This document shows positions 33,007 through 37,530 of a DNA stretch of 37,530 nt, in pieces. Within the stretch, counting starts at the first letter, position 1. Every line of letters begins with the position of its first letter. The stretch lies in NCBI GenBank assembly GCA_934096275.1, contig CAKOLK010000009.1, positions 1 to 37,530 of the forward strand, given 5' to 3'. The notes below the pieces were generated by a model. That model saw nothing but the letters and a program-made list of their open reading frames with translations. It was not told the DNA's origin and made no database searches. The stretch is from an uncultured Bacilli bacterium (GTDB lineage Bacteria > Bacillota_I > Bacilli_A > RF39 > UBA660). The translations under genes and the position numbers were made by a program.

Positions 33007-33053
33007 TTTCTATTACGCATTTTTCAATTTTTTTTGATTTTGCGTAATAGAAA
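33007..33053. repeat. 47-bp hairpin repeat, copy B
   Basis: Arms TTTCTATTACGCA / TGCGTAATAGAAA around a 21-nt A/T spacer. Compared with copy A the outermost base pair has changed on both arms together (A-T to T-A), so pairing is kept. It lies between the HD-domain gene and the 269-aa protein gene. Confidence 0.85.
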
Positions 33054-33058
33054 TGTTT

Positions 33059-33090
33059 AAAAAAACAATAAAATTGTTACATTTTATTGT
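33059..33090 (-). terminator. Terminator of ftsY operon (copy B)
   Basis: Minus strand ACAATAAAAT / ATTTTATTGT hairpin followed by T7; the TAA stop of the HD-domain gene lies in the first arm. Near-identical to 32015-32048. Confidence 0.75.
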
Positions 33091-33746
33091 AATGACCATT
33101 CATTATTATCTATATATACTTTATAATTAAGATTCATTTTATTAGAGAATGATTTTATAGCATTAAATACTTTTTTAGTAAAATAAAACTCATTTAGTTC
33201 TTTTATATCAATATTTTTATCTGTTATATAGTTGATGCTTAATAAATTATTTTTTATTGATATTTTGACATCTTTTATATGTGTGTATTGTCTATTACCT
33301 AGTATAGTTTTACCTACTTCAGTTACTCTATTTGATTTAGTATCTAGTTTATCTGATAGTATTAGGGCTAATGTATAAATATTATCTGTATCAAAGTTAT
33401 TACTATGATCTTTTATTGCTTCAAGAACAAGGTCTATATCTTTAAAGTTAATATCATTCTTTTTAAAGTATTCTTTGGCATATGTATAGCTTCGATAAGC
33501 ATGGTTATCTTTTCCTAATATTGCACCAGTATCATGTAGTAGACAAGCAATTTTCCCTTTTGCTACATCTTCTTCATTGAAGTTTAGTTCTTTTAAAATG
33601 TATATTACCATTTCTGTTACATTCATTACATGATCATAGTTATGATAACACCATCCACCAGTATTTATTTCATATTCTTCTACTTCGTTATAGATATTTT
33701 TTATTTCATTATCTTTTAACATTTTATTGTAGATTTCTTCAATCAA
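33084..33746 (-). CDS. HD-domain phosphohydrolase-like protein
   Basis: 220 aa from TTG 33746, chosen because AGAGG lies 8 nt upstream; a GTG at 33755 sits inside that ribosome site. HD metal-binding pattern: WCYHNYDHVMNV (H), IACLLHDTGAI (HD), EAIKDHSNN (H) and LALILSDKLD (D). Such enzymes hydrolyse phosphomonoesters or nucleotides; substrate unknown. Its start overlaps the TGA of the upstream P-loop gene, so it is coupled as the last gene of ftsY-ylxM-kinase-HD. Confidence 0.85.
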   Translation of the reverse strand: MIEEIYNKMLKDNEIKNIYNEVEEYEINTGGWCYHNYDHVMNVTEMVIYILKELNFNEEDVAKGKIACLLHDTGAILGKDNHAYRSYTYAKEYFKKNDINFKDIDLVLEAIKDHSNNFDTDNIYTLALILSDKLDTKSNRVTEVGKTILGNRQYTHIKDVKISIKNNLLSINYITDKNIDIKELNEFYFTKKVFNAIKSFSNKMNLNYKVYIDNNEWSLQ

Positions 33747-34215
33747 GGTTATCACCTCTTTTTATAAATATTAATTTATCTTTAAATGGTTCTAGTTCTT
33801 TTAAGATTTTATTTTCTTGTTTTTTATATAGTCTTACATCATTTAGTTGTTTGATTAGACTTTTAATGGTTGGTTTGATATTATAATCTTCTTTATTTTT
33901 TAGTTGTTTATACCATCTATTAATCATTTGTTTATATGTTTTTAGTTTGGATATTTTTATATAGTATATTTTATCTGCTAAAAGTCTTCCTTTATAGAAT
34001 CTTTTTCTTCCTATGTCTTCGATTATCCAAGATTTTTTATTAATTATTTTATCAAAGTCTTTTTCTATATCTTTATCACTTTGATGAGTCATTAAATTAT
34101 TTTGATTATAGACTATTTTATCTAGTTCAAAGGCTTCTATATTATATTTATTGCTTAGTTTTTTAGATAAGTATGTTTTTCCAGATCCAGTTGATCCCAT
34201 TATATATATTTTCAT
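33739..34215 (-). CDS. Small P-loop NTPase/kinase-like protein
   Basis: 158 aa. Starts MKIYIMGSTGSGKTYLSKKL with Walker A GSTGSGKT (7-14); then ELDKIVY (acidic residue typical of nucleoside/nucleotide kinases), SWIIEDIG, ADKIYYIKIS and a helical region, as in FlaR/adenylate-kinase-like topology modulation proteins. The substrate is not predictable. It ends in TGA, the only TGA stop I found among intact genes here, and overlaps the HD gene. 16 nt after ylxM. Confidence 0.8.
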   Translation of the reverse strand: MKIYIMGSTGSGKTYLSKKLSNKYNIEAFELDKIVYNQNNLMTHQSDKDIEKDFDKIINKKSWIIEDIGRKRFYKGRLLADKIYYIKISKLKTYKQMINRWYKQLKNKEDYNIKPTIKSLIKQLNDVRLYKKQENKILKELEPFKDKLIFIKRGDNLD

Positions 34216-34231
34216 GGTAAATCCTTTTATA

Positions 34232-34531
34232 TTATAGTTCTATAATACTTAATAATTCTTCTTTTAGATTTTTATCATTAATTTTATTTGAAAAATCTAT
34301 TAATTTCTTATCTTTATCTATTAGTTTTAATTTATTATCATAGAACTCTAATTTTTCTTCGATTAGTTTTAATTGTTTATGAATAGCATTTCTAGATAGA
34401 TTAAGATTGTCTGCAATTTCAGATAAAGATAAGTTATCAAAATAGTAGTATTTAAAGTATTCTTGTTGTTTTTCGTTTAATAGTTCTCCATAGTAATCAA
34501 ATAAGTTATTGTAATATATTTCTTTTTTCAT
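34232..34531 (-). CDS. ylxM: YlxM (UPF0122) SRP-associated HTH protein
   Basis: 99 aa. Sigma-region-4-like helix-turn-helix: LFDYYGELLNEKQQEYFKYYYFDNLSLSEIADNLNLSRNAIHKQLKLIEEKL (about 9-60), the YlxM family core. In Bacillota it is encoded with ffh/ftsY and is thought to modulate the signal recognition particle. Its ATG overlaps the ftsY TAA by one base (TAATG). No ffh follows here, which differs from the usual order. Confidence 0.9.
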   Translation of the reverse strand: MKKEIYYNNLFDYYGELLNEKQQEYFKYYYFDNLSLSEIADNLNLSRNAIHKQLKLIEEKLEFYDNKLKLIDKDKKLIDFSNKINDKNLKEELLSIIEL

Positions 34532-35511
34532 TAGATCATATCCTTAAATAAACCATATATATAGTTTTCTATGTCAAATACTTTTAGATCGTTTGCTTTT
34601 TCACCGAATCCTACGAATTTTACTGGTATTCCTACTTCTTCTTTTATAGCTAGTACTATTCCTCCTTTGGCTGTACCATCTAGTTTTGTTAGGACTATTC
34701 CAGTGATGTTTGTTACTTCTTTGAATTGTTTTGCTTGACTGATACCATTTTGTCCTGTTGTTGCGTCTAGTACTAATAGTGTTTCATGAGGAGCATTTGG
34801 TATAAAATTGTTTATAACTCTATTAATTTTTTCTAGTTCATTCATTAGATTAACTTTATTTTGAAGTCTACCTGCTGTATCTATTAGAACTATATCATAT
34901 GATTCTTTAACGGCTTTTTCTAATCCGTTGTAGACAACGCTTGCTGGGTCTTTTAGGTTTTCATCACCAACGAAATCACTTCCAGTTTCCTCAGCCCAGT
35001 TTCTTAGTTGTTCTACTGCTCCAGCACGGAATGTGTCTGCACCGACCATTAGTACTTTTTTTCCTTTATTTATTTCTTGTGTTGCTATTTTTCCTATAGT
35101 AGTGGTCTTTCCTACTCCGTTTACTCCGACGAATAGTATGACTGTAGGTCCTTCTTTTTGATAGTTTATTTTGTTTACTATTATGTCACCATTAACATAT
35201 ATAATGAATAGTTCGTCAACGATTACTTCTTTAAGCATTTTAGGATCGTCTATTTTATCTTCGATTACTCTTTTTCTTAATCTATCCATGAATGACATTA
35301 CGGTATTTACTCCGATGTCTGCCATTATGAGTATTTCTTCGAGTTCATTAAAAAAATCTTCATTAACACGACTGTATTTATTAGTTAGGTTAACTAGTTT
35401 TGATACAAAGCCTTCCCTACTTTTACTAAGTCCTTTTGTATAATCATTTATTTCATTGTTATTTTTTTCTTTTGTTTTAAAACTGTTTTTTATTTTATCA
35501 AAAAATCCCAT
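34531..35511 (-). CDS. ftsY: Signal recognition particle receptor FtsY
   Basis: 326 aa. Docks SRP-ribosome complexes at the membrane through a GTPase heterodimer with Ffh. A short charged N-terminal A domain (about 1-30) precedes the four-helix N domain and G domain: G1 GVNGVGKTTTIGK, insertion-box region DTFRAGAVEQL, G3 DTAGR, G4 TKLDGTAKGG, and closing GFGEKANDLKVFD. GGAGG lies 7 nt before the ATG. First gene of a four-gene minus-strand operon. Confidence 0.97.
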   Translation of the reverse strand: MGFFDKIKNSFKTKEKNNNEINDYTKGLSKSREGFVSKLVNLTNKYSRVNEDFFNELEEILIMADIGVNTVMSFMDRLRKRVIEDKIDDPKMLKEVIVDELFIIYVNGDIIVNKINYQKEGPTVILFVGVNGVGKTTTIGKIATQEINKGKKVLMVGADTFRAGAVEQLRNWAEETGSDFVGDENLKDPASVVYNGLEKAVKESYDIVLIDTAGRLQNKVNLMNELEKINRVINNFIPNAPHETLLVLDATTGQNGISQAKQFKEVTNITGIVLTKLDGTAKGGIVLAIKEEVGIPVKFVGFGEKANDLKVFDIENYIYGLFKDMI

Positions 35512-35529
35512 ATTGATACCTCCATAAGA

Positions 35530-35558
35530 ATTATATCAAAAAAAAGAAGAAAAGACAA
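35530..35558 (-). promoter_or_regulatory. Promoter of ftsY operon
   Basis: Minus strand: -35 TTGTCT (35553-35558), 17-nt spacer, -10 TATAAT (35530-35535) with upstream TG (extended -10). Close behind the stop of the surface gene; I see no clear terminator between them, so read-through from that gene is possible. Confidence 0.7.
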
Positions 35559-35582
35559 AGTCAATTCCTCAGATTGTGTTGA

Positions 35583-37369
35583 TTATTCAAGTGATAAGGT
35601 GTATGGATCAGAACTAGTACCAGATCCTCCGGATATTTTTACATTGGATGATAAAGTTAGCGTTGGACGAAATACTGTAGCAGGATTAGCACTATCCTGT
35701 GATGTGATTTCGTTATCGGTTATACTAAAAACTCTAGGAACGTCTGTAATTATGGCAGATAAAAGAACTTCTAAATAGTTGCTATCATTGCTTAGCCAAT
35801 TGTCATATTTAGGACATAAATTGTTATCAACTTCATTTATAATATTTTTTGTACATTCCTTTGGTGCACCATAACCAAAATCGCTTATTGACATTAATGC
35901 TATTTTTTTGTTTGCATCATTCTGCATTATTTGACTATCTTCAAAAAAATAACATAAACCTGATTTATATTGTTTAAATTCAACGCTTGAATCAAGCACA
36001 CAACTACTATCGTTTTCTTTTTTTCTTTCATATTGCCACATTTCATTATCAATTGTTGTACTATTCAATTCGCTTGCAGCTGAAATACCACCCAAATAAT
36101 ACTTCGTTGTTCCAACCATGTTTTTTGCATCACTTGTTAGGTTGTTGTAATATGCAGTGTTAAGGTAATCATTCATTGTTGCTTTTGTCCAATCAACAGT
36201 GTACCTATGCGCATCTGCATAATTATCCCATGCTTGACTTGTTTGATTTCCATGATTTGATTTTATTATTTTAAATCTATTTTCTACATTGCCATCTATA
36301 TCCTCAGTAGGTATTATTCCTATTATTCTCCACATTTCATTATTAAATAAAACATAGTTATTTACATTTCCTCCACGATATCTGTACTCTGTTGCAAACC
36401 TATTATCTACTTGTAATGTATCATCTATTTCATGAGTTACTTTTTCAAGACCATTTTTTCCTACATTTGCTTTTGCAAATTCATTTGCATCAACAGTACT
36501 ATTTGTTTCATAAGCTTCTAGATTAAGTGCAAATTTATACTCTATAGGCTTTGTTGTATCCCCATTTTCATATAAATCAGTATTTGTTGCGTTAACATCA
36601 ATCCACATTTTTATTTCATATTCATGTGTTTCTCCTTTTTTTAATGAATCATTTATTATAAAATTATCTGGATTAACATCGAATTTTTCTTGATTTGTTG
36701 ATTTTTCTTCTCCTGGATTTCCAGCTGGAAATGTTGTTATTGAATTATTTTTGTATTGATTAAGTATTTCTAAATCTTCATCTGTTATTTTTTTATCACC
36801 ATTTACATCTCCTCTTATAAATGAAAAATTATCTATACTAAAATTTTTCACAAATAATAAATTTGCACTTCCATCATCTTTGAGATACCAATTTAATGCA
36901 CGCACATCTTCATTGTCAATTGCACCATCATTGGTAAAATCTCCAAGTTTGTATGTCATAGTGTTTTTCTTATCTATTATCTGATAATAAATCATATCTT
37001 TGTTTATCGATGAGTTTACTAAATCTTTTATAGTTAATTTATAATATGCTGTATCACATGTAGAATTATTAGTTATAGTAACTTTTTTAGGACTTGATTC
37101 TTCAAGAGCTTGTCTAATTGGTATTGGATACTTACTAACTAGCATTAATTCATCACTTTCTTTAAAGTTTATGTCTAGTTCACATTTAGATATTTTTATA
37201 TTTCTTCTTCCTAGTAAGTTAATACTTGGGTTAAACAAAGCAAAAGAAATACTAACTACTATTAGTACTAAGAATATTATTATAGTTATTACTTTTTTAT
37301 TTCTTCCTTTAGTTTTTAAAGGGTTATAAGTATTTTGCCCCCCCCCCCATACGAATTATTGTTTGTCAT
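35583..37369 (-). CDS. Phase-variable exported protein with dockerin-like insert and DUF6273-like domain
   Basis: ATG 37369 has GGAGG 8 nt upstream and opens MTNNNSY followed by 11 G (37338-37348). With 11 the frame stops after 17 codons; 12 gives a 595-aa protein (the body alone could only start at TTG 37238, which lacks a ribosome site). Restored order: charged N-terminus, export helix (KVITIIIFLVLIVVSISFA), TasA-like beta region (KISKCELDINF), a dockerin-like pair of EF-hand loops (LGDFTNDGAIDNEDV; RGDVNGDKKITDEDL), and a second beta segment. The C-terminal domain is paralogous to 13326-14392 (EYRYRGGN...FNNEMWRIIGIIPTED; MVGTTKYYLGG; IALMSISDFGYG; RPTLTLSSNVKISGG). Unlike its two relatives its 3' end is not GC-rich and shows no DGR variable region. 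Confidence 0.82.
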
Positions 37370-37383
37370 AGTTTTACCTCCAT
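37329..37383 (-). repeat. 55-bp start module, copy 2
   Basis: Identical to 14352-14406 from ATGGAGG to CAAAATACT, including the 11-G tract at 37338-37348. Beyond it the two leaders differ: this copy has an extra stretch between -10 and ribosome site and a different signal helix. Confidence 0.9.
37338..37348 (-). repeat. Poly-G tract (11 G on the coding strand)
   Basis: Follows codon 7 of the surface gene. 11 is 2 mod 3, leaving the body out of frame; 9 or 12 would restore it. Confidence 0.85.
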
Positions 37384-37414
37384 TTTAGACTATTTTGTCT
37401 ATTCTTATGGTTTA

Positions 37415-37448
37415 ATTTTACAACAAAAAAAGTACTTTTTCAAGTACT
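37415..37448 (-). promoter_or_regulatory. Promoter with a palindrome over the -35
   Basis: Minus strand: -35 TTGAAA (37438-37443), 17-nt spacer, -10 TAAAAT (37415-37420). The inverted repeat AGTACTT-GAAA-AAGTACT (37431-37448) covers the -35 and is followed by T7, the same layout as at 14423-14459. In 37449-37530 no gene is supported; a minus-strand frame open from the window edge ends in a TAG at 37447-37449, which could be the tail of a gene beyond the edge. Confidence 0.72.
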
Positions 37449-37530
37449 ATTTCGGTTGTATAATTTTTAGTGTGTGTAATGTGTAAAGCATTATATGCAC
37501 TTTTTTATAAAATAAAAGACATATAAACTT

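Noticed and set aside
35583..35770. A DGR variable region in the third surface gene
   Set aside because: The 3' end is about 37% G+C with ordinary A/T-ending codons and no run of NNC codons.
2121..37348. The three poly-G tracts as pure sequencing or assembly errors
   Set aside because: Error in exact length is possible, but three long G tracts in an AT-rich genome at the same codon position of three related exported proteins cannot be artefactual as tracts. Only the current ON/OFF state is uncertain.
37447..37530. C-terminal end of a further minus-strand gene at the right edge
   Set aside because: The frame is open from the edge to a TAG but only 27 codons are visible and the sequence has no recognisable motif; left as a note.

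Overview
This window comes from an AT-rich, low-GC Bacillota chromosome, most likely an uncultured gut Bacilli lineage of the RF39 or Erysipelotrichales kind (taxonomy is inferred from gene content only). Supporting signs are recU directly upstream of a class A PBP, SpoIVA behind a sigma-E-like promoter, NAD-dependent LigA, a PolA without proofreading residues, an ftsY-ylxM pair, and strong GGAGG ribosome sites. The code is standard: no intact gene contains an in-frame TGA, tryptophan is TGG, and stops are TAA, TAG and one TGA. I see no rRNA, tRNA, CRISPR array or phage module.

Layout. 108-2148 (-) is a large exported protein ending in an FGE-sulfatase/C-type-lectin-like domain. 2313-5136 (-) holds a HerA-like ATPase and an Rpn/PD-(D/E)XK family protein. 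5370-7785 (-) is ligA with a pilin-like gene, and 7873-11726 (-) is cinA C-terminal domain-polA-mutM. 11859-13325 is a decayed IS. 13326-16764 (-) holds a second switched surface protein and a long calcium-binding surface protein. 16857-18769 (-) is pdp and an unknown gene. 19265-26305 (+) is recU-pbp1A, an LCP-PASTA protein and a transglutaminase-fold protein. 26503-30388 (-) is an MBOAT/DHHW acylation pair, a MazG-like enzyme with a kinase remnant, and a prepilin. 30490-31965 (-) is spoIVA. 32143-35511 (-) runs ftsY-ylxM-kinase-HD plus an unknown membrane protein between repeated hairpins. 35583-37369 (-) is a third switched surface protein.

The main discovery is a set of three exported proteins (108-2148, 13326-14392, 35583-37369; all -) with TasA/SipW-like N-termini. 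Each has a run of 10 or 11 G's a few codons after a well-formed start. In all three the tract length puts the body out of frame with that start; 9 or 12 G's would restore it. Two of them also end in a GC-rich island (about 56-58% GC) with codon patterns expected of the variable region of a diversity-generating retroelement (DGR): adenine-replaceable positions within AAC-derived codons, including eight consecutive NNC codons. These genes therefore appear to combine on/off phase variation at the 5' end with targeted hypermutation at the 3' end. No reverse transcriptase or template repeat is in the window, so a DGR would have to act from elsewhere.

Secondary points are a 55-bp identical promoter-proximal module shared by two of the switched genes, a hairpin serving as both terminator and -35 region, an IS inserted exactly at the stop codon of a variable gene with an IS10-like anti-read-through hairpin, and a 13-bp-armed hairpin repeated on both sides of one membrane-protein gene with a compensatory base-pair change.
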